A stretch of DNA of 14,798 bases from RGIG7213 sp045545665 (GTDB taxonomy: Bacteria; Bacillota; Clostridia; Oscillospirales; CAG-272): positions 1 through 14,798 of the forward strand of contig JAZQBL010000017.1 of assembly GCA_045545665.1 (NCBI GenBank), given 5' to 3'. Of this stretch, positions 1 through 6,304 are shown in pieces. Below the pieces are notes generated by a model. The model saw nothing but the letters and a program-made list of their open reading frames with translations. It did no database searches and was not told where the DNA came from. Within the stretch, counting starts at the first letter, position 1. The number at the start of each line of letters is the position of its first letter. The position numbers and the translations under genes were made by a program.

Positions 1-395
1 GCCACCGTACCGTAGACGATGACGGGACCTGCGACGGTGAACATCTTTGCCCCGACGCCCATAACGTAGCCCTCACTTCTTGTATCAAGTGCGGGGGACG
101 TCATAGCGTTTGAAAATCCCGTTATCGGCACGAGCGTTCCCGCCCCTGCGTGTTTGGCGATCTTATCAAACACGCCGAGTGACGTAAGAAGCGAAGCGAT
201 AAAAATAAGCGTTACGGAAACGAGGACCTGTGAGGTCTTCTCGTCAATGAAAATTTTATACACGTCAAACAAGGCTTCGCCGAAAACGCAGATCATACCT
301 CCGAACAAAAATGCAAGTGTGCAGTTTTTACCCGTTTTTGATTTTGCCGCTCTTGCTTTTGCGTATCTTCTGTAATCGTCCTTTTGTGTAAACAT
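1..395 (-). CDS. spoVAC: Stage V sporulation protein AC, partial (cut by the left window edge)
   Basis: SpoVAC is a small inner-membrane protein of the SpoVA channel, which moves dipicolinic acid into the developing spore and releases it at germination. The 131 codons visible here start at ATG 395 behind a strong GGAGG (400-404). Diagnostic blocks are AGAGTLVPITGFSNAM at about residues 83-98 and SEGYVMGVGAKMF at about 107-119, followed by the hydrophobic AGPVIVYG. Hydrophobic segments lie at about residues 27-42 and 57-77. The family is usually about 150 residues, so roughly 20 C-terminal residues lie outside the window. spoVAD and spoVAE normally follow and would also lie outside. The gene sits immediately downstream of the gatB terminator, with no room for an ordinary promoter between terminator and ribosome site. 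The identification rests on recalled family motifs and is firm. Confidence 0.93.
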   Translation of the reverse strand, partial: MFTQKDDYRRYAKARAAKSKTGKNCTLAFLFGGMICVFGEALFDVYKIFIDEKTSQVLVSVTLIFIASLLTSLGVFDKIAKHAGAGTLVPITGFSNAMTSPALDTRSEGYVMGVGAKMFTVAGPVIVYGTV

Positions 396-403
396 AATTC
401 CTC

Positions 404-438
404 CAAAAAAATAATACGGTTTTTCCGTATTATTTTTT
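404..438 (-). terminator. Intrinsic terminator after gatB, fused to the spoVAC ribosome site
   Basis: A perfect 10-bp stem (410-419 with 425-434) has a 5-base loop. On the minus strand it is followed by a run of seven T that ends directly at the GGAGG of spoVAC (400-404). The plus strand also carries a T run (433-438), so the hairpin could work in both directions. It lies 20 bases past the gatB stop codon. Confidence 0.8.
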
Positions 439-453
439 GTTTATATTCTGTTT

Positions 454-1278
454 TTATTCAAGATACGACAGATCAAGCGGTAAAAGATCGGGTTCCGGCA
501 GATACATATATTCTTCCGACGTTTCTTTTCCGCGCATAGCTTCCGTAGATTTCGTCTTTTCTACGTATCTTCTCGTTTCTCTTTGAACCTCGACACCGTT
601 TTCGATAAGCGTTTTTTGTCTTTCATACTCATATCTTACGGCGAAGCGGACGAACTTGAATGAATTTATGTTTTTTATTTCGACTCTGTTATGCCCTTTT
701 ACCGACACGTTCACGTCACAGCGCAGAGAGCCTTCCTGCATTTTACAATCGGAAATACCTCCTTCAAGCAGTATTTCACGGAGTATTCTGCCGTATTGCT
801 CCGCCTGCTCGGGAGTATGTATATCGGGTTTTGATACTATTTCAATAAGCGGAACGCCTGCGCGGTTGAAATCGAGAAACATACTTCCGTCAGAGTACAC
901 AAGCTTTGCGGCATCCTCCTCCACGTGTATTCTTTCAATTCCGACAACTGAACCGTCCGGGAGAGTTATTTTTCCGTCTTCGCACAGCGGTATCCTGCTT
1001 TGCGTTATCTGATAGCTTTTCGGCAGATCCGGATAAAAATAATTTTTTCTGTCCCAGCTTGATATACCGTTTATCTTACATCCGAGCAGTTTTCCCGCCT
1101 TTACAGCAAGCCTTATTGCATCGTAATTAAGCTTCGGAAGCGTTCCCGGCTTGCCCGTACAGACAGGACATACCCTGCTGTTGGGTTCACCTCCGAAGGA
1201 ATTTTCGCAAGTACAGAACAGCTTTTTTTCTGTATTCAGCTTTATGTGCATTTCAATTCCGCATACAAGCTCATCCAC
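454..1278 (-). CDS. gatB: GatB-like amidotransferase subunit lacking the C-terminal tRNA-binding domains
   Basis: GatB is the kinase/transamidase subunit of the Asp/Glu-tRNA amidotransferase. It activates the mischarged Glu or Asp on tRNA and adds ammonia made by GatA. The catalytic cradle is intact: GIEMH (E9, H11), a four-cysteine zinc site (C22, C24, C37, C40), RKNYFYPDLPKSYQITQ at 77-93, HVEED at 118-122, EGSLRCDVN at 182-190, KNINSF at 202-207, ETRRY at 234-238 and LPEPDLLPL at 260-268. The protein stops at 274 residues, whereas full GatB is about 475. The helical domain and the GatB/YqeY tail, which contact tRNA, are absent. Only about 58 bases separate the stop from spoVAC, so no frameshifted remainder exists. 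The start is GTG at 1278, with GGAGGA 8 bases upstream inside gatA, and the reading frames overlap by 8 bp. Family membership is certain; full activity is doubtful. Confidence 0.85.
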   Translation of the reverse strand: MDELVCGIEMHIKLNTEKKLFCTCENSFGGEPNSRVCPVCTGKPGTLPKLNYDAIRLAVKAGKLLGCKINGISSWDRKNYFYPDLPKSYQITQSRIPLCEDGKITLPDGSVVGIERIHVEEDAAKLVYSDGSMFLDFNRAGVPLIEIVSKPDIHTPEQAEQYGRILREILLEGGISDCKMQEGSLRCDVNVSVKGHNRVEIKNINSFKFVRFAVRYEYERQKTLIENGVEVQRETRRYVEKTKSTEAMRGKETSEEYMYLPEPDLLPLDLSYLE

Positions 1279-2563
1279 GGCACAATTCCTCCATAGCTCT
1301 GCATATTACGTATTCTGCGCCCTCTTTACCGATAAGCTGTGCGCCCGACGGTATACATCCGTACGGAAACGCACCCGACGGAAGCCCTGCAAGGCTTGAC
1401 GGGCAGGTATAATAATCGGGCAGTGAAAGCTCCCCTCCGAATTTCGGGCAAACACCGGGGGACACGGGTGTCAGCAAAAGATCAAATTCTTCAAATATTT
1501 TATCAAAGCTTTTCTTTATTTCGGATACTTTCAAAAGTGCCTCCTCATACTTTCCCGACATAAGATATTCAGCACCTTTTTTTATTCTTTCCTTTACCGT
1601 TTCGCCGAAAAGTCTTTCTCGGATATCTGCCGTATTTTCGGCAAAACTGCCTGTATACGGTGATATTTTATCAAAATCTCCGCGCGTGTATCTTCCGAGG
1701 TTTGACGATGCCTGAGAAAACGCAACGGTATTATATATATCACTTACGCCGTCAAAAAATCCAAGGTCTGTTTTTTGAAGTCGGACACCCTTTTGTTCAA
1801 GCTTTTCCAGCGTTTTTTCAAAATATTCTCTTGATGCTTCATCTTCGTAATAGGGAGCTTCGGGATATGCTATTTTCAGTTTTTCAAGCGGGATACTTTC
1901 AAGATACGGTATTTCCCTGCTCGTCATATCCTTTTCGTCTTTACCGGATATTACAGCGAAAACTTCTTTGATATCGTCGGGACACGATGCAATTATTCCT
2001 ATCCTGTCAAGGCTTGAAGCGTACGAAACAAGCCCGTAACGGCTCACGGCACCGTACGTCGGGCAAAGTCCGAAAACGCCGCAGAACGCCGCGGGAACAC
2101 GGACAGAACCGCCCGTATCGCTTCCCAAAGCGTAAGCGCAAAGCTCACCTGCGACAGCGGCGGCTGAGCCTGCCGACGATCCCCCCGCGTAATGCCCTTC
2201 AAATTTGGGATTTGATACGGCACCGAAGTGCGAAGTCTTTGACGTGTCACCCATACCGAACTCATCCATATTAGTTTTGGCAACGATAACGGCACCGCAC
2301 TTTTTAAGTCTTGCCACAGCTTCGGCATCGTAATCGGGAATAAAATTTTCAAGCATGGCGGACGCACACGTCATTTTTACACCGTTTACGGCGATATTAT
2401 CCTTTATGCAAACGGGAACGCCCGAAAGTATGCTTTCTGAGTCATTCGTTTTTTCGTAGGCGCATTTTGTGATGTACGCACCGAAATTATCCTCTTTTAA
2501 AGCATCGAATTTTTCTTTACTGTTAATTTTTTCATTACTGTATTTTTTGATCAAACTTTTCAT
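1271..2563 (-). CDS. gatA: GatA-like glutamyl-tRNA amidotransferase subunit (amidase family, short N-terminus)
   Basis: GatA is the glutaminase subunit, an amidase-signature enzyme that releases ammonia from glutamine and passes it to GatB. The Ser-cisSer-Lys triad is present, numbered from ATG 2563: K54 in IKDNI, S129 in AGGSSAGS and S153 in GSDTGGS. The spacing (75 and 24 residues) matches S. aureus GatA. SRYGLV...SSLDRIG, SSNLGRY and DYYTCPSSLAGLP, which carry the expected glutamine-binding Arg and Asp, are also kept. Departures from the usual sequence are GGSVRVP where GGSIRQP is normal and GLCPTYG where GLKPTYG is normal. At 430 residues it is about 55 shorter than usual, mostly because the N-terminal helices are missing. 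A GTG at 2581 would add six residues, but its ribosome site would touch it, so ATG 2563 is preferred. It is co-transcribed with gatB. No gatC precedes it. A non-tRNA amidase role is possible. Confidence 0.82.
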   Translation of the reverse strand: MKSLIKKYSNEKINSKEKFDALKEDNFGAYITKCAYEKTNDSESILSGVPVCIKDNIAVNGVKMTCASAMLENFIPDYDAEAVARLKKCGAVIVAKTNMDEFGMGDTSKTSHFGAVSNPKFEGHYAGGSSAGSAAAVAGELCAYALGSDTGGSVRVPAAFCGVFGLCPTYGAVSRYGLVSYASSLDRIGIIASCPDDIKEVFAVISGKDEKDMTSREIPYLESIPLEKLKIAYPEAPYYEDEASREYFEKTLEKLEQKGVRLQKTDLGFFDGVSDIYNTVAFSQASSNLGRYTRGDFDKISPYTGSFAENTADIRERLFGETVKERIKKGAEYLMSGKYEEALLKVSEIKKSFDKIFEEFDLLLTPVSPGVCPKFGGELSLPDYYTCPSSLAGLPSGAFPYGCIPSGAQLIGKEGAEYVICRAMEELCRG

Positions 2564-2571
2564 ACGACCAT
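2560..2571 (-). other. Possible three-codon upstream ORF overlapping the gatA start
   Basis: The best ribosome site before gatA (GGGGGAG, 2581-2587) is 9 bases from an ATG at 2571 that opens ATG GTC GTA TGA. Its stop overlaps the gatA ATG (2563) as ATGA. gatA itself has no good ribosome site at normal distance, so coupled re-initiation is plausible. This is inference from spacing only. Confidence 0.3.
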
Positions 2572-2615
2572 TATGACACACTCCCCCGAGCGGTTTGAAA
2601 CGTATATATTAATAA

Positions 2616-2632
2616 AATGTAAATTGTACATT
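2616..2632. promoter_or_regulatory. 17-bp palindrome between gatA and nfo, candidate operator
   Basis: The arms AATGTA and TACATT are perfectly complementary around a 5-base centre. The palindrome covers the predicted gatA -10 element (2623-2628) and ends 5 bases short of the nfo -35 (2638). A repressor bound here could affect both genes. The cognate regulator is unknown. Confidence 0.35.
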
Positions 2633-2651
2633 ATCCTTTGACATTTATCAC
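2623..2651 (-). promoter_or_regulatory. Predicted sigma-A promoter for gatA-gatB
   Basis: On the minus strand, GTGATA (2646-2651), a 17-bp spacer and TACAAT (2623-2628) would start transcription near 2616 and give a leader of about 50 bases. Its -35 lies inside the spacer of the opposing nfo promoter. The -35 match is only moderate. Confidence 0.5.
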
Positions 2652-2666
2652 GGTGTGGTGTACAAT
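2638..2666 (+). promoter_or_regulatory. Predicted sigma-A promoter for nfo
   Basis: TTGACA (2638-2643), a 17-bp spacer and TACAAT (2661-2666) form a near-consensus promoter. Transcription would start near 2673, leaving a leader of about 59 bases. The leader has a small TAAAGC/GCTTTA hairpin (2698-2716) just before the AAGAAAGGAAAA ribosome site. Confidence 0.8.
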
Positions 2667-2731
2667 ATCCATAGAACAAAAAACAACTGCACAGCCGTAA
2701 AGCTCACTTTGCTTTAAGAAAGGAAAATAAA

Positions 2732-3565
2732 ATGCTTCATATAGGATGTCATCTTTCCTCCTCGGGAGGATATGAAAACATGGTAAAAACGGCACTTTCG
2801 ATAGGTGCTGACACGTTTCAGTTTTTCACGAGAAACCCAAGGGGAAGCAAGTCGAAAACGCCCGATATTGAGGATATGCACCGTGCTTCGGCACTTATGA
2901 AAGAGCATAATTTTGCTCCTGCCGTAGCGCATGCGCCGTATACTCTCAACCCCGCATCATCAAAGCCCGAGGTGCGCTCGTTTGCTTATGATATATTTCT
3001 TGACGACTTGAAAATACTTGAAGATCTGCCCGGCAACTATTATAATTTTCATCCCGGCTCACATCTCGGCGACGGAAGTATTGAGGGTATAAAGCGCACG
3101 ACCGACATACTCAACCGTGTTTTGACACCCGATATGCACACGACCGTACTTATCGAAACTATGGCGGGAAAAGGCAGTGAGATCGGCGCAAGCTTTGAAG
3201 AAATAAAGGCAATTATCGACGGCGTGGAGCTTCGTGAAAAGCTCGGAGTTTGTCTTGACACCTGCCACATCTCCGACGGCGGATACGACGTTATAAACGA
3301 TTTTGAAACGATACTTGACAGTTTTGATAAAATAATCGGTCTTGATATGCTTTACGCAATACATTTAAACGACAGTAAAAACCCGTCGGGGGCAAAAAAA
3401 GACCGCCACGAAAAAATCGGTGACGGCTTTATAGGACTTGATGCGATAAAGAAGATCATAAACTCCCCCCGTCTTTCGGGCAAGCCCTTCGTGCTTGAAA
3501 CACCCAACGAGCTTGACGGATACGAAAAGGAAATAGCTTTACTTAAAAGCGTATATACGCTGTAA
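2732..3565 (+). CDS. nfo: Endonuclease IV (apurinic/apyrimidinic endonuclease)
   Basis: This enzyme cuts the DNA backbone 5' of abasic sites and removes 3'-blocking groups in base-excision repair. It is a cytoplasmic three-zinc TIM barrel. At 277 residues it is close to the family norm of about 280-300. All nine zinc ligands known from E. coli Nfo can be placed: H67 (HAPY), H107 (HPGSH), E142 (LIETMAGKG), D176 and H179 (CLDTCH), H211 (HLNDSK), D224 and H226 (DRH) and E256 (LETP). The start ATG 2732 follows AAAGGAAAA. The gene is transcribed alone from its own strong promoter, divergent from gatA and convergent with the PqqD-like gene, from which a palindromic terminator separates it. Nothing suggests damage or unusual composition. 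Confidence 0.97.
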   Translation: MLHIGCHLSSSGGYENMVKTALSIGADTFQFFTRNPRGSKSKTPDIEDMHRASALMKEHNFAPAVAHAPYTLNPASSKPEVRSFAYDIFLDDLKILEDLPGNYYNFHPGSHLGDGSIEGIKRTTDILNRVLTPDMHTTVLIETMAGKGSEIGASFEEIKAIIDGVELREKLGVCLDTCHISDGGYDVINDFETILDSFDKIIGLDMLYAIHLNDSKNPSGAKKDRHEKIGDGFIGLDAIKKIINSPRLSGKPFVLETPNELDGYEKEIALLKSVYTL

Positions 3566-3572
3566 TTCAAAA

Positions 3573-3606
3573 GGCACAGAGGACGTCCTCTGTGCCTGAT
3601 TTTATT
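3573..3606. terminator. Bidirectional terminator between nfo and the PqqD-like gene
   Basis: GGCACAGAGGAC (3573-3584) is followed at once by its perfect complement (3585-3596), a 24-bp palindrome. A T-rich stretch follows on the plus strand (TTTTATTTAT from about 3601), and CCTTTT follows on the minus strand. It lies between two converging genes, 8 bases after the nfo stop and 6 bases from the stop of the opposing gene. Confidence 0.85.
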
Positions 3607-3961
3607 TATCTTTCCGTTCGTTCCACTGTACGAATCCGTAGCTGTCGAGTATCTGGAAATACTTTGCAAGCCGGGGATAAAGGGGTTCTGCCTTTTCTCC
3701 GAACTTTTCTTTTACACGCTCGCCTATGGCGGTTATGTCTTCAACACCGTCAGATACGGTCCACACGAAGCTTCCGAACTCGTCAAGATGTATATAGCTT
3801 ATCTTCGGCTTTTTGAAAAGCTTTTGGGCGATTTTATTGAACAGTCCCTTATTCTCGATATTGAGTGTTACGATCCCGTCCTTTTCATCCCAATTTATAC
3901 CGTCTTTTCTGCACGGTATCTTATCAAGATAATTGCCTTTTTCTTTCGTTTTCTTCTTCAT
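3602..3961 (-). CDS. PqqD-like small protein paired with the OPT transporter
   Basis: This 119-residue protein is basic at its N-terminus (MKKKTKEKGNYLDKIP) and resembles the PqqD-family proteins annotated in Firmicutes, a winged-helix fold that in PQQ and RiPP pathways binds a precursor peptide and presents it to a radical SAM enzyme. Visible landmarks are a GIVTLNIENKG strand pair at about 29-39, a basic FKKPK segment near 49-53, YIHLDEFGSFVW at about 56-67 and a C-terminal helix pair ending LDSYGFVQWN. It has no signal peptide or membrane segment and should be cytosolic. Its ATG (3959-3961) directly abuts the stop codon of the OPT gene with no base between, so translation is probably coupled. 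No radical SAM enzyme or obvious precursor peptide is in the window, so the partner peptide is unknown. The family call is from recalled similarity. Confidence 0.72.
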   Translation of the reverse strand: MKKKTKEKGNYLDKIPCRKDGINWDEKDGIVTLNIENKGLFNKIAQKLFKKPKISYIHLDEFGSFVWTVSDGVEDITAIGERVKEKFGEKAEPLYPRLAKYFQILDSYGFVQWNERKDK

Positions 3962-5869
3962 TTATTTGCGTTTTTTCCAAAGTGAAAACTTCAAAACGGA
4001 AAGAACCATAAGAGCAAGCACTCCGAGGCTTATTACGTTACCGACAGCCGTGGGAACGCCTACGTATTCCGAAAGGTCAACCCGCTTGTCTATTCCGAAC
4101 ACCGCAAATACGGCAAGCAATATACCTACAAGGCCTTCGCCTGCGATCATACCCGAGCAGAAGAGTATACCGTCGTTTACGATAGTCTTTTTCTCTTCTT
4201 CGTTTCTCTTCATTTTGTCAAGTGCAAGTCTTACAAGACCGCCGACCATAATGCACGCGTTGAGGTGTACGGGCAGATATACGCCGATTGCAAACGGAAG
4301 CACGGGAATACCGATTATTTCTACCGTAATACCGATAAATATACCGATAATAACCAGCGTCCAGGGAAGGTTTCCTTCCATAACGCCTTCAACTATCATT
4401 TTCATAAGCGTTGCCTGAGGTGCTGCAAGCTGTTCTCCGCCGAAGCCCCACGCCGTATCGAGAAGATAAAGCGTACCGCCTATTGCAAGAGCAGATGCCA
4501 AAACACCGACAATCTCGCCTATTTGCTGTTTTTTGGGTGTTGCGCCGAGAAGATATCCCGTTTTGAGGTCCTGTGAGGTATCGCCCGAAATTGCCGCAAC
4601 GATACAGATTATAGAGCCTATCGCAATAGCGCTCTGCATACCGACAGCACCGACGGAACCCGTTATTTTAAGCACGATAGTAGCCACAAGAAGCGTTGCT
4701 ATCGCCATACCCGAAACGGGGTTGTTACTGCTTCCGACAAGTCCGACCATACGTGACGATACGGCTGCAAAGAAAAATCCGAATATAACGACGATAACAG
4801 CACCGATAAACGTAACGGGAATTGCGGGAACGAGCCAGACGAGGAGAGTAAGAACGAGTATTGCAAGAAGAACTATCTTCATGCTCATATCTTTTTCCGT
4901 TCTTGATTTACCTGCAACGACGCCGCTGTTTTTCATTCCCTTCATTGCGCCTGCAAAGGTTGAAATGATAAGGGGAAGCGATTTTACAAGGCTGATTATA
5001 CCGCCTGCGGCAAGTGCGCCTGCACCGATATATCTTATATATGAGAGCCAGATACCCGAAGCGCCTTCTGATGCAAATATTTCACCGATCGTTACCGTAC
5101 CGGGATAAAGCACGATATTTTCACCGAAAAGCACGATGAGAGGAATAAGAACGAGCCAGCTGAACACACCGCCTGCAAACATATAAGACGATATTCTCGG
5201 TCCGCAGATATAACCGACACTCATTACGGCGGGATATATCTGTGTTCCTATTGCACCTGCAAAGCCCTTGACAGCGAACGTTATCTCACCTGCACACAGC
5301 TTAAGGCCGTCGATGATAAATTTGAATATTGCGGCAACGCCCATACCTGCAAAAACGGTAGATGCGTTAGCACCGCCTTCTTCACCTGCCAAAAGCACCT
5401 CTGCACACGCCTTTCCTTCGGGATACGGCAGAACGCCGTGTTCCTTAACGATCAAAGCGTTACGAAGCGGAACCATGAAAAATACGCCGAGCAGACCGCC
5501 GAGTGCCGCTATAAGCGTTATTTCCACCATTCCGGGCTTTTCCATTACGCCGTCCTTTGCCCATAAAAAAAGAGCAGGCAGTGTGAATATTGCACCTGCG
5601 GCAACGGATTCACCTGCAGAACCGACGGTTTGTACGATATTACTTTCGAGTATTGAGTTTTTACGCATTATAACACGTATTACGCCCATGGCGATAACGG
5701 CGGCAGGGATAGATGCCGAAACCGTCATACCGACACGCAAGCCGAGATATGCGTTTGCCGCACCGAATATTACGGACAGAAGAATACCCATTATGATCGA
5801 CGTTACCGTGATCTCGGGAGTAATTTTTTCTGCCGGAACATACGGCTTAAATTCCTTTTGATCCTTCAT
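3962..5869 (-). CDS. OPT-family oligopeptide transporter
   Basis: This is a multi-pass membrane transporter of the bacterial OPT family, whose members carry short peptides or metal-chelate siderophores, probably with protons. The 635 residues hold many hydrophobic segments and family landmarks: NAYLGLRVGMTVSASIPAAV at about 39-58, QTVGSAGESVAAGAIF at about 80-95, LPYPEGKACAEVL at about 147-159, SSNNPVSGM at about 380-388, and SGDTSQDLKTGYLLGATPKK at about 428-447. The length fits the family (about 600-680). The frame can be extended to a GTG at 5881, but that GTGGAG is the ribosome site, 6 bases before ATG 5869, so ATG is the start. A strong promoter lies upstream, and the PqqD-like gene follows without a gap. 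The substrate cannot be read from the sequence. Confidence 0.9.
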   Translation of the reverse strand: MKDQKEFKPYVPAEKITPEITVTSIIMGILLSVIFGAANAYLGLRVGMTVSASIPAAVIAMGVIRVIMRKNSILESNIVQTVGSAGESVAAGAIFTLPALFLWAKDGVMEKPGMVEITLIAALGGLLGVFFMVPLRNALIVKEHGVLPYPEGKACAEVLLAGEEGGANASTVFAGMGVAAIFKFIIDGLKLCAGEITFAVKGFAGAIGTQIYPAVMSVGYICGPRISSYMFAGGVFSWLVLIPLIVLFGENIVLYPGTVTIGEIFASEGASGIWLSYIRYIGAGALAAGGIISLVKSLPLIISTFAGAMKGMKNSGVVAGKSRTEKDMSMKIVLLAILVLTLLVWLVPAIPVTFIGAVIVVIFGFFFAAVSSRMVGLVGSSNNPVSGMAIATLLVATIVLKITGSVGAVGMQSAIAIGSIICIVAAISGDTSQDLKTGYLLGATPKKQQIGEIVGVLASALAIGGTLYLLDTAWGFGGEQLAAPQATLMKMIVEGVMEGNLPWTLVIIGIFIGITVEIIGIPVLPFAIGVYLPVHLNACIMVGGLVRLALDKMKRNEEEKKTIVNDGILFCSGMIAGEGLVGILLAVFAVFGIDKRVDLSEYVGVPTAVGNVISLGVLALMVLSVLKFSLWKKRK

Positions 5870-5899
5870 AAAATTCTCCACTAATATTTTATTTTAATT

Positions 5900-5928
5900 A
5901 TTATAACAATTTGTGCAATTTAATTCAA
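5900..5928 (-). promoter_or_regulatory. Predicted sigma-A promoter for the OPT-PqqD pair
   Basis: Minus-strand TTGAAT (5923-5928), a 17-bp spacer and a perfect TATAAT (5900-5905) end about 30 bases before the OPT start codon. Confidence 0.8.
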
Positions 5929-5957
5929 GTGTAAAGGCGTATTTGTTACGAAATGTT

Positions 5958-5990
5958 AAAAAAGCCAAGTCAGAGACTTAGCTTTTTTTT
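5958..5990. terminator. Terminator-like hairpin upstream of the OPT promoter
   Basis: The stem AAAAAAGC, AAGTC / GACTT, GCTTTTTT has a single C-A mismatch and a 3-base loop, with eight T on the plus side and six on the minus side. No gene ends here on either strand. Its core (CAAGTCA...ACTT) resembles the closing hairpin of the two repeats to its right, so it may be the remnant of a third copy. Confidence 0.5.
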
Positions 5991-6015
5991 GTATAATGGT
6001 TACAAAATTTTGCAA

Positions 6016-6271
6016 TTTTGCATATAAACTCAAATTCTCACAAAACATATAGCTTTAAATGAAATCGTTCGCTTGCGCTCACGGTGAAATAATTTACTTA
6101 CGTAAATTATGAAATTTGATGCTGTGCATCAAATGAAATTAAATCCACCCATTCGCCGTGGAGGCCAATTTCGTGCGCCGCAGGCGTATTTCATATTGCG
6201 TAGCAATATTTCACCCACCCGTAAGGGTGGATTTAATTGAAAAACCGACAAGTCAAAACTTGTCGGTTTTT
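6016..6271 (+). repeat. Multi-hairpin intergenic repeat, copy 1 (256 bp)
   Basis: This non-coding element is a chain of hairpins. The left half carries the spacer (A/G)TGAAAT (6059, 6084, 6109, 6133), and the right half carries its complement ATTTC(A/G) (about 6168, 6188, 6208). Hairpins in order: an imperfect one at 6065-6083; AATTTAC/GTAAATT around 6091-6108; ATTTGATGC/GCATCAAAT around 6113-6133; an outer 14-bp stem AATTAAATCCACCC (6137-6150) with 6225-6238; and, inside that stem, 6151-6169 (one C-C mismatch), 6173-6189 and 6193-6209. It closes with a 14-bp hairpin (6240-6253 with 6258-6271) bounded by A and T runs, which looks like a terminator in both directions. It begins TTTTGCATATAAA, as copy 2 does. 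No open reading frame is credible. Strand is assigned by the pairing argument given in the findings. Confidence 0.85.
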
Positions 6272-6304
6272 CCGGCTTTGGGCTAAAAAGATATTATTGA
6301 CGTT

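Noticed and set aside
396..453. A frameshift explaining the short GatB
   Set aside because: Only about 58 bases, including a terminator, lie between the GatB stop and spoVAC, far too few for the missing 200 residues in any frame.
656..1012. Plus-strand open frame of 118 codons
   Set aside because: It is antisense to gatB with its conserved motifs, has no ribosome site, and has a Ser/Pro/Ile/Cys-rich composition typical of a shadow frame.
2564..2581. GTG start for gatA adding six residues
   Set aside because: The GGGGGA ribosome site would touch the GTG with no spacer, and the added residues carry no family signal. It is not fully excluded.
4533..5861. Long plus-strand open frames at 4533-5108 and 5268-5861
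   Set aside because: They are antisense to the OPT gene, low in complexity (Ile/Thr/Pro/Ala/Ser-rich) and arise from its codon pattern. Neither has a supporting ribosome site or family motif.
5870..5881. GTG start four codons upstream for the OPT gene
   Set aside because: GTGGAG is itself the ribosome site at the right distance from ATG 5869.
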